A stretch of DNA of 64,000 nucleotides from Candidatus Sulfotelmatobacter sp. GTDB lineage: Bacteria > Acidobacteriota > Terriglobia > Terriglobales > Acidobacteriaceae. Shown piece after piece: positions 25,860-34,610 of this stretch. Every line of letters begins with the position of its first letter. The stretch's first letter is position 1. The notes below the pieces were generated by a model. It saw only the letters and a program-made list of their open reading frames with translations, had not been told where the DNA came from and did no database searches. The DNA lies in contig JASHNU010000019.1 of NCBI GenBank assembly GCA_030041475.1, positions 62,001 to 126,000 on the forward strand, in the 5' to 3' direction. Both the position numbers and the translations under genes were made by a program.

Positions 25860-28800
25860 ATGAACGCTGTCCTCTGGTCCATCGGAAATACGGCGGCAAA
25901 GCTGGGGATCGCCAAACCTGCGGCGGCAGATTTGGCTCTGCTGATCCTGCTGGGCGCTTCCCTGCTCGTGATGCGCGCCTTTCGTGAGCTCTATCTCAAA
26001 ATCTGGGTGGCCGGCTGGGCCGCGCTGGTGGCTTCGCGGCTGATCGAGCATACATTCGCTCCCCGCATCCCGGCTCCATTTGACGTGGTGGCGGCGCAGG
26101 CGACATTTGTTCTCGCAGCTGGATTGCTCGCAGGTGCGGTCCTGCTTTACAGCCGCAGCCGCGATCTGATCCTTCCGCTGGCGGTGATCACGCCGGTGCT
26201 TGTCGGATTTGTCGGGGCTCGCGTGTTGCTCTGGCCCGAATTTCCGCCGCTGCGCGTGGCCGTCGAAGTCAGCTATCGAATTCTGCTGCTGATCGCATCC
26301 TTGGCCCTGCTTCGGGCCCGCCGCGGAAGATGGGAGCCCTCGGCGTGGGTACTCGCCTTGACCCTGCCTCTGCTGCATCTGTCGTGGGCGCCGTTCACCG
26401 ATCAGGTTCCCGGCGCGGTCTTCCTGGCTGCCGAAATGGCCCTGGGCCTCAGCATGCTGCTGGTGGCGCTGGATCAGGCGCGTCAGCGAAATCGCAGATT
26501 GCGCGCCTTGCAGGCTCTGACGAACAGCATGACCGGCGCGCAGCAGTACGGCAACGTCGTCCAGCCGGCACTGGAAGAGCTGCAGCGCGTCATGCGCGTG
26601 CGGGCTGCGTGGTTCCGGCTGATCGATACCGGACAGCTGGTTGCAACTCACGCCGTGGGCCTCTCGGGCGACTTTCTGCGCGATGCGGGCATGGTTCCGA
26701 TGAGCGAGGAGATGGCAAAGCTCCTCGAAAATCCCGAGCCGCGCGCAACTGGCCGGGACAATGCAGAACCTGAGGCTTCCGGCCTTCTCGAAGTCGAGAA
26801 TATTTCTCAAGTCATCCTGGCGCCGGTGGTGGGCAACAAGTCGCCCGTCGGCCTGCTGATGCTGGGCCATTCCATTCGCCGGCACTGGACCGCGGAAGAA
26901 CTGGAATTCGTTCAGACCTGCGCCCGGCAACTGGCTTCGGGAGTGGAGAACTTCCGCTTGCTTGAGCAGGTGCTCCGCTCGCAGCGGCAGTGGATCAACA
27001 CCTTCGATTCGATCCACGACATCATTCTGGCGCACGACGCCGATTACCGAATTATCAAGGCCAACCAGGTTCTGCTCGAACAGCTCGGGCAGGCGGCCGC
27101 GGACGTCATCGGCAGCACCTGCGAATCGATGTTGCCACATACCTACGGCGAGTGGACCGGATGCCCCTACTGCGCCATGGGCGGCGGCGAAGAATTCAGC
27201 GAAGGCGCCGACCCTTGCTTTGGCGGCTTCTCCGTAGTTTCGACTTCTTCTTACACCGAGCAGGGCAGCCCGCAGAAGGGCGTCATTCACGTCGTCCGCG
27301 ACATCACGGAACGCCGCTCGGCCGAGGAGCGATACCGCCTGTTGTTTGAGCAAGTTCAGGAAGGCGTTTATGTCGGCACGCCCGGCGGCCGGGTGGTCGA
27401 CTGCAACGATGCCTTCGTGCACATGCTCGGCTACGGCACGCGGGAAGAATTACTGGCCAAGGACCTCGACACGGAAATCTGCGTCGATCCCAAGCAGCGC
27501 GAGAATTTCTACCGCGAGATCGAAGCCCACAACTACGTGCGCAACTTTGAAGTCACGCTGCGCCGCAAGGATGGCACGGTGCTTCTCGCCATCGAGAGCA
27601 GCTTCGCCACCCGCGATGCCATGGGCAAGATCGAGCGCTATCAGGGGTTCGTGCTCGACATGACCGAGAAGCGCCGCGCAGAAGAAGAAATGCGGCGCCG
27701 CAACCGCGAGCTCAACGCGCTCAACGCCATGGCCGTGGTGGCCGCGCAATCCTTCGACCTGGACGAAATCCTCAACCTGACGCTCCGCCAGGTAGTCACT
27801 CTGTTCGGTGCCGAAAGCGGTTCGATGTACCTTTCTGACGCGGACAGTCCCACTTACCGCCGTCGCGCGGCGTGGGGTCCCCGCAGCCGTGAGAAATCGC
27901 AGCCCGCGGAAATTTCCTTCGCCGAAGGTTTCGGCGATTTGATCATCCGTTCCCGTGCGGAAGTCATCAGCGCCGATTACCTGCCGCACCTGCCGGCGCA
28001 TGTGAAAGATTTCCTGCATGCTGACACCGACCGCGCGTGGATCTGGGTGCTGTTCTGGGGCAAGGACGCGCCCGTGGGCATCATGGGGCTGTGCAGCCAC
28101 CCGGGCTACGAGTACTCAAGCAACGACGAGAATCTTCTGGTCGCAATCAGTCGCCAGCTAGCCACGACCATTGAAAAAGTTCGCCTCTACGAAGAAACCT
28201 GCCGCGCCTACGAAGATCTCCGCAAGACGCAGGAGCAGCTGCTGCAGAGCGAGAAAATGTCGGCCGTCGGCCAGCTCATCGCCGGCGTCGCGCATGAGCT
28301 GAACAATCCGCTGACCGCCATCCTCGGCTACGCGCAGCTCCTCGAGAGCGAAGGTCTCAACAAACGCGCAGAGGAATACGTGAGCAAGCTCTTCAAGCAG
28401 GCGCAGCGCACGCATCGCGTGGTGCAGAACCTGCTGTCGTTCGCGCGGCAGCGCAAGCCGCAGCGTGAAGAAGTCGATATTCGCAAGGTGCTCGACGAGA
28501 CCCTGGCCCTGCGCGACTACGACTTGAAGAGCAACAACATCCAGGTCGAGCGGGAAGCGCAGGACGATCCGGCCATGGTGATCGCCGATCCTCACCAGAT
28601 CGAGCAGGTCTTTCTGAACATCATCAACAATGCGGTCGACGCGATTCTCGAGACCGGCCGCGACGGCAAGATCAAGATCCGCGTCTACTCGCAAAACGGG
28701 CATATCTGCACCCAGTTCGCAGATGACGGCCCCGGACTCAAAGATCCCAAGAAGATTTTCGATCCCTTCTACACCACCAAGAGCGTGGGCAAGGGCACGG

Positions 28801-29390
28801 GCCTCGGACTGAGCATCTGCTATGGCATCGTCAAGGAGCACGGCGGCGACATCACCGCCAAGAACGCGCCGGAGGGCGGAGCACTGATCGAAGTTCGCCT
28901 GCCAGCAGCCGTCTCGGCCCCCATTGAAACTGAACCCGTCAAGGCCACGGCCCGCCCCCACGAGGGCGCGATCAGCGGACGCGTGCTGCTGGTCGAAGAA
29001 GAAGCCGCTGTGCTCGAGTTCGAGCGCGACGTGCTCGCCGGCGCCGGTGCGGCGGTCGTCACCGCTATGAACAGCGAGGACGTAAAGACCCGTCTGCTCT
29101 CAGAGCAATTCGACGCCCTCATCATGAACGGGAGAATGCCAGGCGAATGGAACGCCAAAGAGTCGTACACATGGCTGAAAGCGAATTGCCCTGCCATGGA
29201 AGGCCACGTGCTTTTCACTTTCTCGAACGGGATCGACCTGGATAAATCTCAAACCGATGCCCGTGCCTTCCTGCAGGAAAATCGCGTGCCCTCGCTGGTC
29301 AAGCCCTTCGAAGTCGCCGAACTGATCTCCCAGACCCGCAAGCTGCTGCAGAAGACGCAAGCCCAGGCTGCGGGGGCGGGCGCGGATTAG
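25860..29390 (+). CDS. Membrane sensor histidine kinase with GAF/PAS domains and degenerate receiver
   Basis: A protein of about 1176 residues. Seven N-terminal hydrophobic segments (about 1-225), a GAF domain, a PAS domain with a TGCPYC cysteine pair (about 375-470), a second PAS (RYRLLFEQVQEGVYV), a second GAF (AVVAAQSFDLDEILNLTLRQ), the HisKA H-box MSAVGQLIAGVAHELNNPLT, and the ATPase domain (IEQVFLNIINNAVDAIL; DDGPGL; GKGTGLGLSICYGI). The C-terminal receiver is degenerate: acidic pocket VEEE instead of VDDE and Asn1090 (IMNGRMPG) where the phospho-acceptor Asp should be. ATG 25860 is preferred to an upstream TTG (25782); neither has a clear ribosome site. Probably signals to the divergent HD-GYP regulator. 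Confidence 0.87.
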   Translation: MNAVLWSIGNTAAKLGIAKPAAADLALLILLGASLLVMRAFRELYLKIWVAGWAALVASRLIEHTFAPRIPAPFDVVAAQATFVLAAGLLAGAVLLYSRSRDLILPLAVITPVLVGFVGARVLLWPEFPPLRVAVEVSYRILLLIASLALLRARRGRWEPSAWVLALTLPLLHLSWAPFTDQVPGAVFLAAEMALGLSMLLVALDQARQRNRRLRALQALTNSMTGAQQYGNVVQPALEELQRVMRVRAAWFRLIDTGQLVATHAVGLSGDFLRDAGMVPMSEEMAKLLENPEPRATGRDNAEPEASGLLEVENISQVILAPVVGNKSPVGLLMLGHSIRRHWTAEELEFVQTCARQLASGVENFRLLEQVLRSQRQWINTFDSIHDIILAHDADYRIIKANQVLLEQLGQAAADVIGSTCESMLPHTYGEWTGCPYCAMGGGEEFSEGADPCFGGFSVVSTSSYTEQGSPQKGVIHVVRDITERRSAEERYRLLFEQVQEGVYVGTPGGRVVDCNDAFVHMLGYGTREELLAKDLDTEICVDPKQRENFYREIEAHNYVRNFEVTLRRKDGTVLLAIESSFATRDAMGKIERYQGFVLDMTEKRRAEEEMRRRNRELNALNAMAVVAAQSFDLDEILNLTLRQVVTLFGAESGSMYLSDADSPTYRRRAAWGPRSREKSQPAEISFAEGFGDLIIRSRAEVISADYLPHLPAHVKDFLHADTDRAWIWVLFWGKDAPVGIMGLCSHPGYEYSSNDENLLVAISRQLATTIEKVRLYEETCRAYEDLRKTQEQLLQSEKMSAVGQLIAGVAHELNNPLTAILGYAQLLESEGLNKRAEEYVSKLFKQAQRTHRVVQNLLSFARQRKPQREEVDIRKVLDETLALRDYDLKSNNIQVEREAQDDPAMVIADPHQIEQVFLNIINNAVDAILETGRDGKIKIRVYSQNGHICTQFADDGPGLKDPKKIFDPFYTTKSVGKGTGLGLSICYGIVKEHGGDITAKNAPEGGALIEVRLPAAVSAPIETEPVKATARPHEGAISGRVLLVEEEAAVLEFERDVLAGAGAAVVTAMNSEDVKTRLLSEQFDALIMNGRMPGEWNAKESYTWLKANCPAMEGHVLFTFSNGIDLDKSQTDARAFLQENRVPSLVKPFEVAELISQTRKLLQKTQAQAAGAGAD

Positions 29391-29479
29391 AAGTTTCGCG
29401 TACAAGAACGTGCTCGGCGGAGTCGCTGATAACGACCGTCATGTCGTTTTTCGACCATCCCTAGGCTAGACTGAGTCAC

Positions 29480-29791
29480 ATGGGCAACTCCGTCGACCCG
29501 TGGCAGGAGTACCGTAAACGTCGAAATTTAGTCCTATTCGCATTCTTAGGCTATGTGCCAATCGTGTTTGTGATAGCGGTGGTGACCATACGCATCTTTC
29601 ACACGACGGCTCTTGCCCTTGTCACGGCCTTTGGCTGGATGGCGTTTTACGCGGTTGCCGGCATCAGATTCCAGACTTTCAGGTGTCCGAGATGCGGCAA
29701 ATTGTTTTTCTTTAAATGGTGGCCTCCGCCAAGCAAATTTGGCCGACGATGTGAACACTGCAGCTTGCCCAAGTACGCGCCGCCTGCCTAA
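29480..29791 (+). CDS. Small membrane protein with zinc-ribbon-like tail
   Basis: A 103-residue protein with two membrane segments (LVLFAFLGYVPIVFVIAVVT and ALALVTAFGWMAFYAV) and a C-terminal pair of C-x2-C motifs (RCPRCG and RCEHCS, 24 residues apart) that could bind zinc. The pattern (CPRCGKLFF) is common in small acidobacterial and other hypothetical membrane proteins; no function is known. It stands alone between the kinase and dnaE. Confidence 0.65.
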   Translation: MGNSVDPWQEYRKRRNLVLFAFLGYVPIVFVIAVVTIRIFHTTALALVTAFGWMAFYAVAGIRFQTFRCPRCGKLFFFKWWPPPSKFGRRCEHCSLPKYAPPA

Positions 29792-29932
29792 GAACACAAC
29801 GACGGGCGGTTGCACGGGCTCTGGCTGTTGAAACATCGGCACATCACTCATCCGCGGCAGCCACATCCCCCGAAACGCACAGCCCTCCACACTCTTCCTC
29901 CATCCCTCCTTGCGTTAGACTAGCTGCAAGCC

Positions 29933-32900
29933 ATGTCTCAATTCGTCCACCTGCACCTGCACACCGACTACTCCTTGCTCGACGGCGCCTGCGACGTGGA
30001 AAAGCTCTGCCAGCGCGTCCACCAGCTAGGCATGCCCGCCGTAGCCATGACCGACCACGGCAACATTTTCGGAGCGGTGCACTTCGTCAACGCAGCGCAT
30101 AAACATGGCGTAAAGCCGATCGTCGGCTGCGAGCTCTACATCTGCAAAAAGGACGACCACAACATCGAGCGCACGCCGCCCGAAGGCGACACCTACAACC
30201 ATCTGCTTGTGCTCGCCGAAAACGACGAAGGCTATCGCAATCTGGTCAAGATCACCTCCGAAGCCTCGCTGCACGGCTTCTACTACAAGCCGCGCGTAAG
30301 CAAGAAATTCCTGGCCGAGCACTCCCGCGGCCTGATCGGCCTTTCCGGATGCCTGAAGGGCGAAGTAGCCGAGCGCCTGGTGGAAGGCGACTACGAAGCT
30401 GCACGCAAAGCCGCTGGCGCCTTTGCCGACATCTTCGGCAAAGAGAACTTCTATCTCGAAATTCAGAACCAGGGGCTCGATGCCGAGCGCCGCATCAATC
30501 CCAGCCTTTTCCAGCTGGAAAAAGATCTTGGCCTGCCGCTTGTGGCCACCAACGACAGCCACTATCTATGCGAGGACGACTCCGGTGCACAGGATGTGAT
30601 GGTCTGCATCCAGACGGGCAAATCCGTGAACGACACCGCGCGCATGAAGTTCGAAGGCACACAGTTCTTCGTCAAGAGCTACGAGCAGATGAAGGAGGTC
30701 TTCAAGGACTCGCCCGATGTGCTCACGCGCACGCTCTCGATTGCCGAGCGCTGCAGCCTGCGCCTTGAAAAAGTCGCGACGCCGTTTCCGCAGTTCGATG
30801 TTCCGCCCGGCTACACCATCGACAGTTATTTCGTTCACGTCACGCGCGAAGGCTTCGCCCGCCGGCTCGAATCGCTGCGAACACTACAGTCGGCCGGTAA
30901 GTTAAAGCACTCGCTCGCTGATTACGAACAGCGGCTGGAGCGCGAACTGACTATCATCCAACAGATGAAGTTTCCTGGCTATTTTCTTATAGTTTGGGAC
31001 TTTATCCGATACGCCAGGGATCGTAATATTCCCGTTGGCCCGGGCCGTGGATCGGCGGCAGGCTCGCTCGTTTCCTATGCTCTCGGCATCACCGATCTCG
31101 ACCCGCTGCAGCACGAACTGCTTTTCGAGCGTTTCCTCAACCCTGAGCGCGTGTCCATGCCAGACATCGACATCGATTTCTGCATGAACCGCCGCGACGA
31201 AGTCATTCGCTACGTCACGCAGAAATACGGCCGTGACAACGTGGCCCAGATCATCACCTTCGGCACCATGGCTGCCAAGGCCGCCATCAAAGACGTTGGC
31301 CGCGCCATGGACATCCCTTACGCCGAGGTCGACCGCATCGCCAAGATGGTGCCCAACCAGCTCAACATCACGCTGGAGGAAGCCATCGAAGAATCGCCGC
31401 AATTGCGCGAGGCCATCGAAAAAGACGGGCAGATTCGCGAACTGTTCCAGACGGCAAAGAAGCTCGAAGGCCTGGTGCGGAACGCCGGAGTGCATGCCGC
31501 GGGCGTGGTGATTTCGCCGCAGCCGCTCACCGAACTCGTTCCGCTGCACAAGACCAAGAACGACGAAATCGTCACCGCCTTCGACATGGTCGCTATCGAG
31601 AAGATGGGACTGTTGAAGATGGACTTCCTCGGCCTGACCACGCTGACCATCCTCACCGACACCCTGAAACTGATTCAGCAGACCCGCGGCATCGAGCTGA
31701 CGCTCGAACAGATTCCGCTCGAAGACAGCGAAACCTACCAGAAAGTTTTTCACAAGGGACTGACATCCGGCGTCTTCCAGTTTGAATCGCACGGCATGCG
31801 CGACGTGCTCCGCCGCTACCAGCCCAATTCGGTCGAGCATCTTACAGCCTTGAACGCACTCTATCGCCCAGGGCCCATGGCGATGATCGATGACTTTATC
31901 GAGCGCAAACAAGGACGCAGAAAGATTGAGTACGAACTGCCGGAGCTAAAAGAGATTCTGGAAGAGACACTGGGCGTATTCGTTTATCAGGAACAGGTGA
32001 TGCAGGCGGCGAACACGCTCGCCGGCTACTCGCTGGGCGAGGCCGATCTGCTGCGCCGCGCCATGGGCAAGAAGAAGCCGGAAGAAATGGCCGCGCAGCG
32101 CGAGCGGTTCGTGCAAGGCGCCGCGCAGCGCAAATATCCTCCGAAAAAGATAGAGAAGATTTTCGACCTGATGGCGCAATTTGCCGGCTACGGCTTCAAC
32201 AAGTCTCACTCTGCCGCCTATGCCCTGCTTGCCTATCACACGGCCTATCTCAAGACGCACTATCCGGTCGAATTCATGGCCGCGCTGCTCACATCGGTCA
32301 CCGGCTCAAGCGATGACGTCGTGAAGTACATCAACGAATGCCGGGAAATGGGGATTGCCGTGGAAGCGCCCGACATCAACGTCTCCGACGCAAATTTCAC
32401 GCCACATCGCGAATCCATCCGCTTCGGGCTGGCCGGCGTGAAGAATGTCGGCGGCAACGCCATTGAATCCATCGTAGCCGCGCGCAAGAAGGTCGGGCGG
32501 TTCAAGTCGATTTTCGAGTTCTGCGAACATGTCGACCTCCGCCTGCTCAACAAGCGCGTGGTGGAGTCCTTGATCAAGACCGGCGCCATGGACTCGCTCG
32601 GCCGCCGCGCGCAGCTCATGGCCGTTCTCGACAAGGCCATGGATCAGGCGCAGAAAGCCCAGCGCGACGCCGAATCCGGCCAGCATGGCCTGTTTGGCGT
32701 CTTTCAGCAGGAAGAAGTTGCGACCGAAAACGACAAGTTGCCCAACGTTCCCGACTGGGATGAGCACACGCGGCTTGCCGCGGAAAAGGAAATTCTCGGC
32801 TTCTTCATCACCGGACACCCGCTTGAGAAATACAAAGACAAGCTGGCTGACTTGCAGGCCCTTAGCACCGAAGAAATTTCGGCGATGAAAAGCTCGACCG

Positions 32901-33409
32901 GCAAAGATGAAACCATCACGACTGCGGGCATCATCAGCAATGTGCGCGTGCTCAAATCGAAGCGAGGCGACTTTTACGCCCAGGCCACGCTCGAAGACAT
33001 GCTCGGCTCCGTCGACATGATCGTCTTCCCAGAGGCCTACAAGCGTCTCGGCGACAAAGTGAAACTCGAAGTCCCGGTCCTGGTGAAAGCGGGCGTGCGC
33101 ATCGAAGAAGGCGCGAACCCCAAGATCACCGTGGCTGAGATCATGCCGCTCGAAGACGCGAAGGTTCCGCTGCCGCGCGCCATCCGCATCCGGATTCCGC
33201 TCGAGAACGCCGGCGAAGCCACAGTGGACGATCTCCACGCGCTTTTTCTCGAGCGCAAAGGGCAGGCCAAGGTGTTGTTCGACGTGGAACGCACCGGCGA
33301 TTTCATGGTGGTGATGGAGGCGGACGGATATAATGTGATGCCGGATCGCAATTTCATCGCGCGGGTCGAGCAGTTGTGCGGGCGAGGAAGCGTCCGCATC
33401 ATCAATTAG
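29933..33409 (+). CDS. dnaE: DNA polymerase III alpha subunit
   Basis: The replicative polymerase, 1158 residues, full length for DnaE1. N-terminal PHP domain with metal-binding HLHLHTDYSLLDGA and MTDHGN; polymerase C-family palm with GPGRGSAAGSLVSYALGI and the catalytic aspartates in MPDIDIDFCMNRRDEV; thumb/fingers region GYGFNKSHSAAYALLAYHTA; then a helix-hairpin-helix section (NVGGNAIESIVAARKKVGRF) and a C-terminal OB-fold (TTAGIISNVRVLKSKRGDFY). No intein or frameshift is seen. It is followed 71 bases later by accA on the same strand, a neighbour pair common in bacteria. Confidence 0.97.
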   Translation: MSQFVHLHLHTDYSLLDGACDVEKLCQRVHQLGMPAVAMTDHGNIFGAVHFVNAAHKHGVKPIVGCELYICKKDDHNIERTPPEGDTYNHLLVLAENDEGYRNLVKITSEASLHGFYYKPRVSKKFLAEHSRGLIGLSGCLKGEVAERLVEGDYEAARKAAGAFADIFGKENFYLEIQNQGLDAERRINPSLFQLEKDLGLPLVATNDSHYLCEDDSGAQDVMVCIQTGKSVNDTARMKFEGTQFFVKSYEQMKEVFKDSPDVLTRTLSIAERCSLRLEKVATPFPQFDVPPGYTIDSYFVHVTREGFARRLESLRTLQSAGKLKHSLADYEQRLERELTIIQQMKFPGYFLIVWDFIRYARDRNIPVGPGRGSAAGSLVSYALGITDLDPLQHELLFERFLNPERVSMPDIDIDFCMNRRDEVIRYVTQKYGRDNVAQIITFGTMAAKAAIKDVGRAMDIPYAEVDRIAKMVPNQLNITLEEAIEESPQLREAIEKDGQIRELFQTAKKLEGLVRNAGVHAAGVVISPQPLTELVPLHKTKNDEIVTAFDMVAIEKMGLLKMDFLGLTTLTILTDTLKLIQQTRGIELTLEQIPLEDSETYQKVFHKGLTSGVFQFESHGMRDVLRRYQPNSVEHLTALNALYRPGPMAMIDDFIERKQGRRKIEYELPELKEILEETLGVFVYQEQVMQAANTLAGYSLGEADLLRRAMGKKKPEEMAAQRERFVQGAAQRKYPPKKIEKIFDLMAQFAGYGFNKSHSAAYALLAYHTAYLKTHYPVEFMAALLTSVTGSSDDVVKYINECREMGIAVEAPDINVSDANFTPHRESIRFGLAGVKNVGGNAIESIVAARKKVGRFKSIFEFCEHVDLRLLNKRVVESLIKTGAMDSLGRRAQLMAVLDKAMDQAQKAQRDAESGQHGLFGVFQQEEVATENDKLPNVPDWDEHTRLAAEKEILGFFITGHPLEKYKDKLADLQALSTEEISAMKSSTGKDETITTAGIISNVRVLKSKRGDFYAQATLEDMLGSVDMIVFPEAYKRLGDKVKLEVPVLVKAGVRIEEGANPKITVAEIMPLEDAKVPLPRAIRIRIPLENAGEATVDDLHALFLERKGQAKVLFDVERTGDFMVVMEADGYNVMPDRNFIARVEQLCGRGSVRIIN

Positions 33410-33480
33410 TCCGCAAGTTTTTCGGGAATGGGATGCCCCGCATCTCGTCGACTTTGCGAGACGTGGGAACGGCGTAGCCA

Positions 33481-34437
33481 ATGACAGCCACGAACAGAGC
33501 GCAGCAGGAACTCGAGCAGATCGAGCGCCAGGTCGCCGAAATGGAATCGGCAGGCAGTGACGAGGCTACGCGTCGCCAGATCACCAAGCTCCAGGAACGC
33601 ATCGAGACTTTGCGCCGCGATATGCACGTTCCCTCCACCGCCTGGCAGAAGACCGAACTGGCGCGGCATCCGCAGCGTCCGCAAACCCTCGACTACATCG
33701 AGCGCGTCTTCACCGATTTCAGCGAAATTCACGGCGACCGCGGCTTCGGCGACGACCCCGCCATCGTCTGCGGCATGGCGCGTTTTCACGGCGAAGAGGT
33801 GCTGTTGATCGGCACCCAGAAGGGGCGCGACATGAAGCAGCGCGTCTTCCGCAACTTCGGCACGCCCCATCCCGAGGGATACCGCAAGGCGCTCCGCATC
33901 ATGCAGATCGCCGAAAAGTTCCGCCGTCCCATTTTCACACTGGTCGATACCGACGGCGCCTATCCGGGCATCAATGCTGAAGAGCGCGGCCAGGCGGAAG
34001 CCATCGCCTACAACCTGCGCGAAATGGCGCGGCTGGAGGTGCCGATCATCGCCACCGTCATAGGCGTGGGTGGCAGCGGCGGAGCACTTGCCATTGCCGT
34101 GGCCGACCGCGTGCTGATGATGGAAAATTCGATTTATTCGGTCATTTCCCCCGAGGGCTGTGCAGCCATCATGTGGCGCGACGCCTCGAAGAAAGAACTG
34201 GCCGCCGAGGCCATGCGAATCACAGCGAACGATCTCAAAGAACTGAGCGTGATTGACGACATTGTGCCCGAGCCGGAAGGCGGCGCGCATCGCGATCACG
34301 AGGCCGCGGCGAATCTTCTGGACGTCAGCCTGCAGAAACACTACGCCGAGCTGAAGCGAATCCCCCCTGCTGAATTGGTCGTATCACGATATAATAAGTT
34401 CCGGGAGATGGCCCACTTTTTCAAGACGGAATCGTGA
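33481..34437 (+). CDS. accA: Acetyl-CoA carboxylase carboxyltransferase subunit alpha
   Basis: A 318-residue subunit of the carboxyltransferase that moves CO2 from carboxybiotin to acetyl-CoA, the first committed step of fatty acid synthesis. N-terminal helical segment (QQELEQIERQVAEMESAGSD), then TLDYIERVFTDFSEIHGDRG, the core with TDGAYPGINAEERGQAEAIA, and oxyanion/CoA motifs VIGVGGSGGALAIAVADRVL and YSVISPEGCAAIMWRDASKK. Length fits the family. The AccD partner is not in this window. The ribosome site of ATG 33481 is weak. Confidence 0.96.
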   Translation: MTATNRAQQELEQIERQVAEMESAGSDEATRRQITKLQERIETLRRDMHVPSTAWQKTELARHPQRPQTLDYIERVFTDFSEIHGDRGFGDDPAIVCGMARFHGEEVLLIGTQKGRDMKQRVFRNFGTPHPEGYRKALRIMQIAEKFRRPIFTLVDTDGAYPGINAEERGQAEAIAYNLREMARLEVPIIATVIGVGGSGGALAIAVADRVLMMENSIYSVISPEGCAAIMWRDASKKELAAEAMRITANDLKELSVIDDIVPEPEGGAHRDHEAAANLLDVSLQKHYAELKRIPPAELVVSRYNKFREMAHFFKTES

Positions 34438-34610
34438 GCGCCAGTTTATTTCCGATTTCTAATTTCGTGGTTTCCAAGATGGATTCCTCTCCGCTCTGGG
34501 CGGGCGATTGGGCGCGACGAACGAGCGCCGTCGCCGTATAATCAAATGTTCGCCTCACTCCAATTCGCGGGCAAAAGGGTTCTGCCCACAAACTGAAAGA
34601 AGGTGTTGGG

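Noticed and set aside
25779-27422. Long open frame (about 547 codons) antisense to the sensor kinase
   Set aside because: Composition is that of a mirror frame (Arg, His, Gln-rich, no domain), and the opposite strand encodes clear GAF, PAS and HisKA domains. GC-rich codon bias creates such frames.
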